Made by a program: the position numbers and the translations under genes
Part shown: positions 24,902 through 38,653 of the stretch, piece by piece
How the letters are laid out: each line of letters begins with the position of its first letter
How positions within the stretch are numbered: position 1 is the stretch's first letter
NCBI RefSeq assembly: GCF_022179445.1
Contig: NZ_BPQU01000029.1
Coordinates: forward strand, 1-63,661
Direction: 5' to 3'
Source: Methylobacterium mesophilicum
GTDB taxonomy: Bacteria; Pseudomonadota; Alphaproteobacteria; Rhizobiales; Beijerinckiaceae
DNA length: 63,661 bases
Notes under the pieces: generated by a model
The model's input: the letters and a program-made list of their open reading frames with translations, nothing else
What the model was told of the DNA's origin: nothing
Database searches by the model: none

Positions 24902-25399
24902 TCAGGCCGGCGGCCGGTAGACGAACCGCAGGGCCACCGGCCGCCCCGCGATCGCCCGGCCGAGGCCCGGGGTGATCCGCGCCGGCATACAGCCGGCGAG
25001 CGCGTCCAGGATCGACCGCACCAGGCTGCGGCGCCGGCCGGCCTGGAAACCCGCCGCGTAGGTGATGCGCGGGGGGCCGATCAGGCTGCCGTCGCGCCGA
25101 AGCGACAGCCGCGCGGTGATCTCGATATCGGCAGCCCCGGCGTTGGGTCGCCCCAGCCCTGCCGGCGGCTGCCAGCAGGCCGCCAGCACCGGGTAGAGCT
25201 CGGCCAGGGTGTCGGCCGCCCGGGCCGGCCGATGCGCGAGCGGCACCGCGACGGTGCCCCGCAGGGTCTGCGGCAGACTCAGCGGATAACCGCCGCCCGG
25301 CGCGTACGCGAAGCCGCCATAGACTGAGCCGTCATCATAGGCGCGCGCCGTCGCCGGGGCGAGGGCGAGCGCGCCGAGGATGGCCAGCCGGTGCCACAT
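24902..25399 (-). CDS. Exported protein of unknown function, TolA/TonB-C-like
   Basis: A 165-residue protein with a signal peptide (WHRLAILGALALAPATARA) and two cysteines (AACWQPP and AGCMPAR). The middle, IEITARLSLRRDGSLIGPPRI, then RRSLVRSILDALAGC and VALRFVYRPP, looks like the C-terminal domain of TolA/TonB-type proteins, without a membrane anchor or linker. Role not known. It starts 10 bases after the stop of the exported cyclophilin gene. Confidence 0.65.
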   Translation of the reverse strand: MWHRLAILGALALAPATARAYDDGSVYGGFAYAPGGGYPLSLPQTLRGTVAVPLAHRPARAADTLAELYPVLAACWQPPAGLGRPNAGAADIEITARLSLRRDGSLIGPPRITYAAGFQAGRRRSLVRSILDALAGCMPARITPGLGRAIAGRPVALRFVYRPPA

Positions 25400-25409
25400 C
25401 GGCGAGAGG

Positions 25410-25958
25410 CTACTTGGCCTTCTCGGCGAGCGTCATGCGGACGATCTTGTCCGGGTCCTGCACGGCGCCGCCCGGGGCACCGGGGGCGGCCTTCTTGATC
25501 CTGTCGAGCACGTCGAGCCCGTCCGTGACGTTGCCCACGACAGTGTACTGCTTGTTCAGGAACGGCGCGTCGCCGAGGCAGATGAAGAACTGCGAGTTGG
25601 CCGAGTTCGGATCCGACGAGCGGGCCATGCCCACGGTGCCGCGGCGGAACTCGGCCGTCTGCGAGAACTCGCCCGGGATATTCGGCAGGCTGGAGCCCCC
25701 GGTGCCGTTGCCCTTCGGGTCGCCGGTCTGGGCCATGAACCCGTCGATCACCCGGTGGAATTTTAAGCCGTCGTAGAAGCCCTGGCCGACCAGCGTCTTG
25801 ATCTGCTTGACGTGCTTCGGGGCGAGGTCCGGCCGCAGCATGATGGTGATGCGCCCGTCCTTGGTGTCGAGAAAGACCGTGTTGGCGTCGGCGGCCCGGG
25901 CGGCCGGGACGGAGCCGAGCGTGAGGGCGAGCGCGAGGAGGGCGTGGCGGCGATTCAT
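25410..25958 (-). CDS. Exported peptidyl-prolyl isomerase (cyclophilin)
   Basis: A 182-residue cyclophilin with a signal peptide (RRHALLALALTLGSVPAARAADA). The catalytic core is FYDGLKFHRVIDGFMAQTGDP, then SSDPNSANSQFFICLGDAPF and KQYTVVGNVTDGLDVL. Location in the periplasm is inferred. It follows coaD after 27 bases. Confidence 0.93.
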   Translation of the reverse strand: MNRRHALLALALTLGSVPAARAADANTVFLDTKDGRITIMLRPDLAPKHVKQIKTLVGQGFYDGLKFHRVIDGFMAQTGDPKGNGTGGSSLPNIPGEFSQTAEFRRGTVGMARSSDPNSANSQFFICLGDAPFLNKQYTVVGNVTDGLDVLDRIKKAAPGAPGGAVQDPDKIVRMTLAEKAK

Positions 25959-25985
25959 CGGGTTCCTTCCAGAAAGGTCAGAGGA

Positions 25986-26489
25986 TCAGGCTGTGGCGGC
26001 GAAGCGCTGCCGGAGGCGGTCGGCGACGGCCGCCGGCACGAAGGGCGAGACATCCCCACCCATGCTGGCGATCTGGCGCACCAGCGTCGCGGTAATCGGT
26101 CGCGCCTGCGTCGAGGCGGGCAGGAACACGGTCTGCACCTCGGGCGCCATGGCGCCGTTCATGCCCGCGAGCTGCATCTCGTAGTCGAGATCCGTGCCGT
26201 CGCGCAGGCCGCGGATGAAGATCGACGCCCCGCAGCGCCGGGCCGCCGACACCGCGAGGTCGGCGAACGTCGCGATTTCCAGCGTCGCCCCCTCGGCCTG
26301 CGCCACCGGTCCGCAGGTCTCGGCGAGCAGGGCGGCGCGCTCCTCGGCCGAGAACAGCGGCGCCTTGCCGGGATGGACGCCGATGGCGATCACGAGGCGG
26401 TCCACCAGCCGGCAGGCTTGGCGAACCACGTCGAGATGGCCGTTCGTGACCGGATCGAACGAGCCGGCGTAGAGGGCGGTGCGGGTCAT
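25986..26489 (-). CDS. coaD: Pantetheine-phosphate adenylyltransferase
   Basis: A 167-residue CoaD that adenylylates 4'-phosphopantetheine in CoA synthesis. Nucleotide-binding motif GSFDPVTNGHLDV (T/HxGH) near residue 9, FIRGLRDGTDLDYEMQLAGMN in the middle and a C-terminal ITATLVRQIASMGGDVS. The ATG at 26489 gives the standard start. It lies 62 bases after gyrA, a common arrangement in alphaproteobacteria. Confidence 0.95.
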   Translation of the reverse strand: MTRTALYAGSFDPVTNGHLDVVRQACRLVDRLVIAIGVHPGKAPLFSAEERAALLAETCGPVAQAEGATLEIATFADLAVSAARRCGASIFIRGLRDGTDLDYEMQLAGMNGAMAPEVQTVFLPASTQARPITATLVRQIASMGGDVSPFVPAAVADRLRQRFAATA

Positions 26490-26551
26490 CGCGGCCCGAC
26501 CTAGAGCATTTTTGCGCGGGACGGAACCTCGGGGTGTGCGGGCCGAAGCCC

Positions 26552-29338
<2,787 letters not shown>

Positions 29339-29514
29339 GGAAGTATCCGTTATCGGGCCCGGAGGGGCGGTGCTGGCGACCGTCCGGATGGCGCGCGGGG
29401 CGCCCGGACGGCCTTGCGGAACAGCAGTGATATCAGGTGGTTAAATAAGCTTTTCCGGGCCCGGACACAAGGCCGCGCCCCGGCTCGATCCGGCCGGGGC
29501 GCGCGCTGCCCGCG

Positions 29515-29817
29515 TCAGTAGAACGTCGGGTGCCGCGGGCCGAAATGCCGGCGATACGCGACGGGGCGCCGGTGCCAGTGATGGCGGTGCCAATGGTGGC
29601 GGCGGTGCCAGTGATGGCGCCGGTGGTGCCAGTGCCGCCGCCAGTGATGGCGCCGGTGCCAGTGGCGCCGGTAATGCCACCGGGCGAGCTGCACCGTCGG
29701 GGCGGGGGCTGCCGCCTCGGCGGTCGCCGGGACCGGCAGGGGCGCCGCGCGCGCCGGGGCGTCGGCGAAGCCCCCGATCAGCGCAGCGAGCAGGACCAGG
29801 ATAGGCCAGGGTCGCAT
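29515..29817 (-). CDS. His/Arg/Trp-rich small exported protein
   Basis: A 100-residue protein with a signal peptide (PWPILVLLAALIGGFADAPARA). The mature region from about residue 45 is almost only His, Arg and Trp in degenerate repeats such as HWHRRHHW, ending RHFGPRHPTFY. The DNA shows the matching near-repeats in 29575-29680. Such stretches could bind metal ions or polyanions; the role is unknown. The ATG at 29817 was chosen because it begins the signal peptide. Compare the Met/His-rich protein at 59703. Confidence 0.7.
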   Translation of the reverse strand: MRPWPILVLLAALIGGFADAPARAAPLPVPATAEAAAPAPTVQLARWHYRRHWHRRHHWRRHWHHRRHHWHRRHHWHRHHWHRRPVAYRRHFGPRHPTFY

Positions 29818-29888
29818 CGTCTCTCTCCCGTTTGAGGACCCGGAGCGTCCAGCCGATCCGGGCCGGCGCGATCCACGCACCGTCGGCA

Positions 29889-29914
29889 GGAACCGCCAAG
29901 GTCGGCAAACGGTT
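29889..29914 (+). promoter_or_regulatory. Weak EcfG-type promoter candidate before the S49 peptidase gene
   Basis: GGAAC (29889-29893), a 17-base spacer and GGTT (29911-29914) approximate the general-stress sigma-factor consensus GGAAC-N16/17-CGTT. One consensus base differs. The ATG at 30035 is 120 bases further on. Confidence 0.2.
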
Positions 29915-30034
29915 CGATCCGGTCTGACTGCGCAGACGGTTGGGCCCTGCTGTCCCGGTTCCCTTGCGCCGGCCACCGGAAAGCCCACCTCGGTCGGAAG
30001 CACCCTCGCTTCCCGCCCCTCCCGAAGAGCCTCC

Positions 30035-30886
30035 ATGCCGTTCGCCCTCCCCGACGCCCTCCGGGCATTCCTGCCGCGCCGCTTCCGCGACCGCCGCCCG
30101 CGGGTCGCCGTGGTCCGGCTGTCCGGCACGATCGGGGCGGTCTCGCCGATCCGCCCGGGGCTCTCGATCGGCGGCGTCGCCGGCAGCCTGGAGCGGGCCT
30201 TCACGATGCCGGGGATCAGGGCGGTGGCGATCGTGATCAACTCGCCGGGCGGCGCTCCGGCGCAGTCGCACCTGATCCACCGCCGCATCCGGGCCCTGGC
30301 CGACGAGAAGAAGCTTCCGGTCGTGGCCTTCGTCGAGGACGTGGCGGCGTCGGGCGGCTACATGATCGCCTGCGCGGCCGACGAGATCATCGCCGACCCG
30401 ACCTCGATCGTCGGCTCGATCGGGGTGGTCTCGGCCGGCTTCGGCTTCCAGGGCCTTCTGGAGAAGATCGGCATCGAACGCCGGGTGCACACCCAGGGCG
30501 AAGCCAAGTCGATGCTCGACCCGTTCCGCCCGGAGGACCCCGCCGACGTCGAGCGCCTGAAGCGACTCCAGGCCGACATCCAGGACCTGTTCACCGGCCT
30601 CGTCACGAGCCGGCGCCCGACCCTGTCGACGTCGGAAAACCTGTTCACCGGCGCGGTCTGGACCGGGCGTCAGGCGGTCGGCCTCGGGCTCATCGACGCG
30701 TTGGGCGACATCCGTTCGACCATGCGCGCGCGCTTCGGCGACACGGTCGACCTGCGGCTGGTGGCCGAGGCCCGGGGCGGGTTCCTGTCCCGCCTGCTGC
30801 GCCGGGGCGGGGCGCCGGGCGGGATCGCCGAGGAGGCCGTGGCCGCGCTGGAGGAACGCGCGGCCTTCGCCCGCTTCGGGCTCTGA
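30035..30886 (+). CDS. S49 family peptidase, short SppA/SohB-like
   Basis: A 283-residue S49 serine protease. The nucleophile is Ser106 (AASGGYM) and Lys158 (GEAKSM) is the likely general base. INSPGGAPAQSH and SIVGSIGVVSAGFGF are typical. There is no signal peptide or clear membrane anchor, unlike SppA, so it may act at the cytosolic membrane face. It cleaves signal peptide remnants or membrane proteins in the known family. It is convergent with the dehydrogenase at 30900. Confidence 0.88.
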   Translation: MPFALPDALRAFLPRRFRDRRPRVAVVRLSGTIGAVSPIRPGLSIGGVAGSLERAFTMPGIRAVAIVINSPGGAPAQSHLIHRRIRALADEKKLPVVAFVEDVAASGGYMIACAADEIIADPTSIVGSIGVVSAGFGFQGLLEKIGIERRVHTQGEAKSMLDPFRPEDPADVERLKRLQADIQDLFTGLVTSRRPTLSTSENLFTGAVWTGRQAVGLGLIDALGDIRSTMRARFGDTVDLRLVAEARGGFLSRLLRRGGAPGGIAEEAVAALEERAAFARFGL

Positions 30887-30899
30887 CGCCGGGGGCGTT

Positions 30900-31769
30900 T
30901 CAGCCCCGTCCGGCGCGCCGCGCGGAGACCCGCGCTAGGGCGGCCAGGTCCTTCTCGCCGTCGCCGTGGCTGATTGCCTCGATCAGCCCGTCGCGCAGGA
31001 CGCTGGCGAACGGCATCGGCACACCGGCGCCTTCCGCCGCCTGGAGCGCCAGCCGCACGTCCTTGGCGCCGAGCTTGAGGCCGAAGCCCGGCGGCTCGTA
31101 GCGGTTCTGGGCGATCGAGGCGCCGTAGCCCTTGTAGACCGGGGAGGCGAACAGCGTATTGGTCATCAGGTCGAGGAAGTCGGCGCCCGCGACGCCGTGG
31201 CCCTCGGTCAGCGCGCAGGCCTCGCCCATGGCCTCGATCGCCGAGATCAGCATGAAGTTGCCCGCGAGCTTGACCGCGTTGGCCCGTGACGGCTCGACGC
31301 CGAAGGGCCAGGTCCTGGCGCCCATGGCGTCGAGCAGCGGCGCAGCCCGCTCGAGCGCAGCCGCCGCGCCGGCCGCCACGATGTTGAGCTTTCCGGCCTC
31401 GGCCACATCCGGGCGCCCGAAGACCGGTGCGGAGACGTAAGGAACGCCGGCCCGCTCGTGGATTGCGGCGAGCTGCCGGGCGAGCGCCACCGAGATCGTG
31501 CTCATGCCGATATGCAGGCCGGGGCGCTCCGGCTGGTCGAGCAGGCCGCCGGCCAAGATCACCGCCTCCAGAGCCGCGTCGTCGGCCAGCATGGTGACGA
31601 CGGCATCCCCGGCAAACGCCTCCGCGGCGCTCGCCACCGGGGTCACGCCCTCGATGCCGCGGGCGGCCTCGGGCGAGCGGTTCCAGGCCCGGACCCGGTG
31701 GCCCGCCCGCGCGAGGTTGGCGGCCATGCCGCGGCCCATCCGCCCCAATCCGATGAATCCGACGTCCAT
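30900..31769 (-). CDS. NAD(P)-dependent beta-hydroxyacid dehydrogenase family protein
   Basis: A 289-residue member of the 3-hydroxyisobutyrate/tartronate-semialdehyde dehydrogenase family. The Rossmann motif is VGFIGLGRMGRGMAANL. KLAGNFMLISAIEAMGEA holds the catalytic Lys, and the C-terminal helical domain ends with GVPMPFASVLRDGLIEA. The substrate cannot be told from the sequence; glyoxylate or succinic-semialdehyde reductase activities also occur here. It is divergent from the P1 peptidase gene. Confidence 0.85.
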   Translation of the reverse strand: MDVGFIGLGRMGRGMAANLARAGHRVRAWNRSPEAARGIEGVTPVASAAEAFAGDAVVTMLADDAALEAVILAGGLLDQPERPGLHIGMSTISVALARQLAAIHERAGVPYVSAPVFGRPDVAEAGKLNIVAAGAAAALERAAPLLDAMGARTWPFGVEPSRANAVKLAGNFMLISAIEAMGEACALTEGHGVAGADFLDLMTNTLFASPVYKGYGASIAQNRYEPPGFGLKLGAKDVRLALQAAEGAGVPMPFASVLRDGLIEAISHGDGEKDLAALARVSARRAGRG

Positions 31770-31871
31770 GCCGCGCTCCTCGCTGTCGCCGCCGCCGTGC
31801 CGACCCTGGGCCGGGCTCCGATGGCGCAGGCGAGGATTTGTCCCGATCGCCCGGCATGGCAAGCTCGCGCC

Positions 31872-32897
31872 ATGCTGCGCAACCGCATCACAGACATTCC
31901 GGGCCTGCGGGTCGGCCACGCCGGCGACCCATCGGTCGCCAGCGGGGTCACCGCGATCCTGTTCGACGCGCCCGTCATCGCCTCCGTGGACGTGCGCGGC
32001 GGCGGCCCCGGCAGCCGCGAGACCGACCTGCTCGATCCCGAGCGCACGGTGGAGCGGATCGACGCCCTGGTGCTCTCGGGCGGCTCGGTCTTCGGGCTCG
32101 ACGCGGCCGCCGGCGTGACGGCGTGGCTCGCCGAGGCCGGACGCGGCTTTCCGGTCGGCCCGCTGCGGGTGCCGATCGTGCCGGGGGCGGTCCTGTTCGA
32201 CCTGCTCAACGGCGGCGACAAGGACTGGGGCCGCTATCCGCCCTATCGCGAACTGGGTTTTCTGGCGGCGGCTGCCGCGTTGGAGGACTTCGCCCTCGGC
32301 TCCGTGGGGGCCGGCACGGGCGCGCGCACCGGGAGGCTGAAGGGCGGGATCGGCTCCGCCTCGGCGACGGTGCCGGGCACTGGTTTCACGGTCGGCGGGC
32401 TCGCGGCGGTCAACGCCTTCGGCAGCGCCACGATCGGCGACGGGCCGCATTTCTGGGCCGCGCCGTTCGAGGTGGGCGACGAGTTCGGCGGCCTCGGCTC
32501 GCCCGCCCGGGTGCCGGCGGACGCCCTCGCCTTCCCGGCCCGCATCCTGCCCGGCTCGGCCACGACGCTCGCGGTGGTCGCCACCGACGCCGCCCTGACC
32601 AAAGCACAGTGCAGACGCCTCGCGGTGGCCGCGCAGGACGGCCTCGCCCGCGCCCTGGTCCCGGTCCACACGCCCCTCGACGGCGACCTCGTCTTCGCGG
32701 TGGCGAGCGGCACCGTGCCGCTGGCCGACCCGGTTGCCGATCTCGCCCGCCTGGGCGACGCCGCCGCGCGGGTGCTGGCCCGGAGCGTGGCGATCGGCGT
32801 GTTCTCGGCGCATAGCCTGCCTGGGCTGGCGCCCGCACCGCCGCTGTCGGTCATGGGCCTGCCGCCGGCCTGGCGCGATCGTTTCGGTGGGGGATGA
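31872..32897 (+). CDS. P1 family peptidase (DmpA/aminopeptidase-like)
   Basis: A 341-residue Ntn-type P1 family hydrolase. Seen: ITDIPGLRVGHAGD at the start, LVLSGGSVFGLDAAAGV, and the self-processing region LKGGIGSASATVPG where a Ser/Thr nucleophile is expected. The protein would be cut into two chains there. Family members cleave beta-amino or D-amino acid amides and esters. The ATG at 31872 gives the canonical beginning. It is a single gene, divergent from the dehydrogenase. Confidence 0.87.
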   Translation: MLRNRITDIPGLRVGHAGDPSVASGVTAILFDAPVIASVDVRGGGPGSRETDLLDPERTVERIDALVLSGGSVFGLDAAAGVTAWLAEAGRGFPVGPLRVPIVPGAVLFDLLNGGDKDWGRYPPYRELGFLAAAAALEDFALGSVGAGTGARTGRLKGGIGSASATVPGTGFTVGGLAAVNAFGSATIGDGPHFWAAPFEVGDEFGGLGSPARVPADALAFPARILPGSATTLAVVATDAALTKAQCRRLAVAAQDGLARALVPVHTPLDGDLVFAVASGTVPLADPVADLARLGDAAARVLARSVAIGVFSAHSLPGLAPAPPLSVMGLPPAWRDRFGGG

Positions 32898-32927
32898 GAC
32901 CAGCGCGGATGCGCGCAGGCGCGGTGG

Positions 32928-33205
32928 TCACACCTCCCCGCGCGCATCCGCGATCAGCTGCGCCAGCCCGGCATCGACCTCTTCGCCGAGCATCTTGCGC
33001 TCGGCGTCGGTGAGGTCCTTGGCCCAGGTGGTGCCGCCAAAGCCTTCCGCGCATCGCGCCCGCTCGGAGGCGATGTAGGCCTCGGTCTCGGCGGGCTGCG
33101 TCTTCATCGCGTGGACGAGGCCGAACCACGCCGCCCGCTCCACCACCGCCAGCCGCGCCCGCAGGCGGATCGCCGCCGCCTTGTCCGGATCGATCCCGTT
33201 GTCGC

Positions 33206-33209
<4 letters not shown>
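32928..33209 (-). CDS. Small protein overlapping the hybrid kinase gene
   Basis: A 93-residue soluble protein, unrecognised. It starts with MSDNGIDPDKAAAIRLRARLAVVERAAWFG and has a charged, helical C-terminal half (TDAERKMLGEEVDAGLAQLI). Its ATG overlaps the stop of the hybrid kinase (ATGA, 33206-33209), so it is made with it. A role as an accessory or partner protein is an inference. Confidence 0.65.
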
Positions 33210-35623
<2,414 letters not shown>

Positions 35624-35671
35624 CGGCCCGCCGAAATCCCGTCGCTCGCCCCACGGGGCGCAGGGTACTCC

Positions 35672-36571
35672 TTATACACGCATCGGGTCGGGATCCGACC
35701 GGACCTCGACCACAGGATCTGCCGGCCGCCGGCTGCGGAGGGCATCGACGCTGTACAGGGCAAGTGCCACCCAGATCAGGGCGAACATCGCCGCCCGGTG
35801 CGGCTCCACGTGCTCGCCGTAGGCCAGGACGCTCAGGCCGAGCAGGCAGGTCGGGGCGACGTATTGCAGCAGGCCCAACGTGGTCAGCCGCAGGCGCACC
35901 GCGGCGGCGGCGAACCAGATCAACGGCAGCGCCGTGGTGAGCCCGGTCAGCATCAGCAGGGCGAGGTTCTTTGGCTCGGCCGGCAGGAACGGCTCGGGCG
36001 AGAGCACGAGCCACAGGATCGCGAGCGGCAGGAGCAGCAGCGTCTCGGTCAGGAACCCGACCAGGGCATCGACGCCGACAACCTTTCGCACCAGCCCGTA
36101 GAGCGCGAAGCTGACCGCGAGCGACAGCGAGAGGGCCGGCAACTCCCCCGCCCACACCACGGCGACGGCGACGCCCGTCGCCGCGATCGCCACCGCCACG
36201 ACCTGCAGGGGTCGCAGCCGCTCGCCGAACACCACGCGCCCGAACGCCACGCTGACCAGGGGATTGATGTAGTAGCCGAGGCTCGCGTCGAGCAGGTGCC
36301 CGCGGTCGATCGCGTAGAGGTAGAGCAGCCAGTTCACCCCGATCATCGCGGCCGAGACCGCCAGCAGAGCGTGGCGCGGGCGCAGGGGCAGCGGCAGGTT
36401 CAGGCGCCGGCGCGCCGCGAGCGCCAGGGCCAGCGCGCCCGCGAACAGGCTCGACCACACGATCCGCTCGGCCAGGATGTGGTTGGGACTGAACGCCCCG
36501 AGCATGCGGAAATGCACCGGAACCAACAGGCCCCAGCTCAGATAGGCGGCGAGCGCGTAGACGAGGCCCAC
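35672..36571 (-). CDS. rarD: RarD-type EamA transporter
   Basis: A 299-residue EamA-family permease with about ten helices; MGLVYALAAYLSWGLLVPVHFRML is the RarD-like start and YLYAIDRGHLLDASLGYYINPLVSV is the family signature. RarD homologues are annotated as chloramphenicol-sensitive proteins, and transport of a metabolite is likely. It lies between the MCP and the hybrid kinase genes on the same strand. Confidence 0.9.
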   Translation of the reverse strand: MGLVYALAAYLSWGLLVPVHFRMLGAFSPNHILAERIVWSSLFAGALALALAARRRLNLPLPLRPRHALLAVSAAMIGVNWLLYLYAIDRGHLLDASLGYYINPLVSVAFGRVVFGERLRPLQVVAVAIAATGVAVAVVWAGELPALSLSLAVSFALYGLVRKVVGVDALVGFLTETLLLLPLAILWLVLSPEPFLPAEPKNLALLMLTGLTTALPLIWFAAAAVRLRLTTLGLLQYVAPTCLLGLSVLAYGEHVEPHRAAMFALIWVALALYSVDALRSRRPADPVVEVRSDPDPMRV

Positions 36572-36624
36572 ATTGTCCTCCCGATCGACCCGAGCGGGCG
36601 GACGGTGCTGCGGCTTTACGCCCG

Positions 36625-36653
36625 GCCGCGCCCCCGTGACAGGGGGGCGCGGC
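36625..36653. terminator. Strong hairpin between the MCP and rarD genes
   Basis: GCCGCGCCCCC (36625-36635) and GGGGGCGCGGC (36643-36653) give an 11-bp perfect stem with a 7-nt loop. There is no T-run, so termination strength is uncertain. It lies after the MCP stop. Confidence 0.4.
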
Positions 36654-36710
36654 GCAGGGCTGCCATCCCGGCCACCATCCCGGGTGGATGCGTGCGGCGC
36701 GGTCGCGGGC

Positions 36711-38402
36711 TCAGGCGGCGCGGATCGTCGCCAGGAAGCGGTCGACCTCGCCGCTGAGGTGCTCGGACTGGCGCGACAGCTCGGAGGCCGCGTCGAGGAC
36801 CTGGCCCGCCGCCCGGCCGGTCTCCGCGGCGGCGCCGGCCACGCCGGCGATGTTGCTGGTCACCTCGCCGGTGCCCTGCGCCGCCTGCCCGACGTTGCGC
36901 ACGATCTCCTGGGTGGCCGCCCCCTGCTCCTCGACCGCGGCCGCGATGGTGGTGGCCACCGCCTCGATCTCCTTGATCCGGGCGGTGATCGCCGCGATCA
37001 CCGAGACGGCCGCCCCGGTGGATGTCTGGATCTGGCCGATCTGGCCGGCGACCTCCTCGGTGGCCCGGGCGGTCTGGTTGGCCAGCTCCTTCACCTCGGC
37101 CGCCACCACGGCGAAGCCGCGCCCGGCCTCGCCGGCGCGGGCGGCCTCGATCGTGGCGTTGAGCGCCAGCAGGTTGGTCTGAGCCGCGATGTCGGTGATC
37201 AGCCGGACCACGTCCCCGACCTTGGCGGCGGCGCCGCTCAGCTCCTGCACCAGCGTCGCGGTCTGGTCTGCCTCGGATACGGCGCCCTGGGCGAGCTTGG
37301 CCGAGCCGTCCACCTGCCGGCCGATCTCCTGGACCGACGAGCCGAGCTCCTCGGCCGCGCTCGCCACTGTGTTGACGTTGGAGGCGGCCTCCTCGGCGGC
37401 GGCCGCCACGGTGGTGGACTGGCTGGCGGTCTGGGTCGCGGTGGCGGTCATGGCCTGGGCGGTGGCCTGCAGCTCGGTGGCGGAGGACGAGACCTGGCCG
37501 ATGATCCGGCCGACCGTGCCCTGGAAGCCGTCGGCCAGCTCCAGCATCGTCTGGCGGCGCGCCTCGGCGGCGGCCTCGTCGGCGACCCGCCGGATCTCGG
37601 CCTGCTCGGCTGCCTTCTGGGCCACCAGCGCCTTGATGCCCTCCACGGCGCGGCCGATCAGGCCGATCTCGTCGCCGCGCCGTGCCTCGGGGATCTCGGC
37701 GTCGATCTCGCCATCCGCCATGCGCCGCAGCACGTCCGTCAGCCGGCGGATCGGGCGCGTCACGCCGAGGATCACGACCAGGGCGCCCCCGATGATGCCC
37801 GTGGCGATACCGATGAGCGAGACGATCAGCAGTAGGGAGCGGGTCGCGTTGGTCTCGGCGGTGAGGTCGTCCGACCGCTTCTGGACCGAGACGTCCATGT
37901 CATCCACGAGGGTGCGGGCGGCTTCGGTCAGTTCCGCCCGGATCGGTTCGGCCGTCCGGTGTGCGAGCGCGAGGGCCTCGCTGCCCTGGCCCTTGTCGGC
38001 GAGGTTGCGCATGTCCCGAACGGTCCGGGCATAGGCGTCGAATTGCGTGGCGATCCGGTCGATCCGATCCCGGAAGGCGGGCGCGTCGCGCCGGGCGTCT
38101 TCGACCAGCTTCGCGGCCTCGGCCACGAGGGCCTCGAGGCCCACCCCAACCCGGGTCCCGTCCGCCGTGCCGGCTTCCGCCGCGCTGCGGAAGGCCACGT
38201 AGCTCAGCTGCGCGACGACGCGGTTCAAACGCGCCACCCGGACGACCGCCTTCGATTCCTTGTCGAGCGGGATCGTGTAGGCGACGTCGATCCCGGCGAC
38301 ATTCTGCGATGTGTACCAAGCTGATCCAAAGAAGAGCAGACTCATCAACGCAATGACAGAAAAAAGCTTCGTGGGAATATTGATCTTGGCTATCAGTTCC
38401 AT
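36711..38402 (-). CDS. Methyl-accepting chemotaxis protein
   Basis: A 563-residue MCP. A membrane helix near 12-32, a four-helix-bundle periplasmic domain of about 155 residues and a second helix near 190-213 are followed by HAMP. The signalling hairpin has the conserved tip ITDIAAQTNLLALNATIEAARAGEAGRGFAVVAAEVK. No C-terminal CheR-tethering pentapeptide is present. The ligand is unknown. It is preceded by an AT-rich region with an inverted repeat. Confidence 0.93.
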   Translation of the reverse strand: MELIAKINIPTKLFSVIALMSLLFFGSAWYTSQNVAGIDVAYTIPLDKESKAVVRVARLNRVVAQLSYVAFRSAAEAGTADGTRVGVGLEALVAEAAKLVEDARRDAPAFRDRIDRIATQFDAYARTVRDMRNLADKGQGSEALALAHRTAEPIRAELTEAARTLVDDMDVSVQKRSDDLTAETNATRSLLLIVSLIGIATGIIGGALVVILGVTRPIRRLTDVLRRMADGEIDAEIPEARRGDEIGLIGRAVEGIKALVAQKAAEQAEIRRVADEAAAEARRQTMLELADGFQGTVGRIIGQVSSSATELQATAQAMTATATQTASQSTTVAAAAEEAASNVNTVASAAEELGSSVQEIGRQVDGSAKLAQGAVSEADQTATLVQELSGAAAKVGDVVRLITDIAAQTNLLALNATIEAARAGEAGRGFAVVAAEVKELANQTARATEEVAGQIGQIQTSTGAAVSVIAAITARIKEIEAVATTIAAAVEEQGAATQEIVRNVGQAAQGTGEVTSNIAGVAGAAAETGRAAGQVLDAASELSRQSEHLSGEVDRFLATIRAA

Positions 38403-38529
38403 GGAAGCCTCTGCTTGGCGCGATGGCGAACGTGCCCGAGAGATCTGTGTCGATTTCTGAGAATGGCGGCAAGGTGAATCGTTGCCGATCGATGTCTATG
38501 CTGTTCGGATCGAAAGATCGGGCGCGGTA

Positions 38530-38568
38530 AATTTGCGACCAGGATAAATTATGAACTCTGCAAATTTG
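38530..38568. repeat. AT-rich inverted repeat upstream of the MCP gene
   Basis: AAATTTGC (38530-38537) and GCAAATTT (38561-38568) form a perfect 8-bp inverted repeat with a 23-base spacer, extendable by a few bases as CGGYAAATTTGC. It lies in a low-GC patch of about 120 bases, unusual here, about 130-165 bases upstream of the MCP ATG. An operator or upstream activation site is possible. Confidence 0.45.
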
Positions 38569-38653
38569 CCGTGTAAGGCATCTGAATAAAGCAGTAACGT
38601 TATTTTAATGGTGTTGACGGGCGCTGGATGCCATTATCCCCGCAGCATGACGC

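Noticed and set aside
38403..38653. Possible phage or plasmid attachment site in the AT-rich patch
   Set aside because: There is no integrase, tRNA gene or direct repeat nearby.
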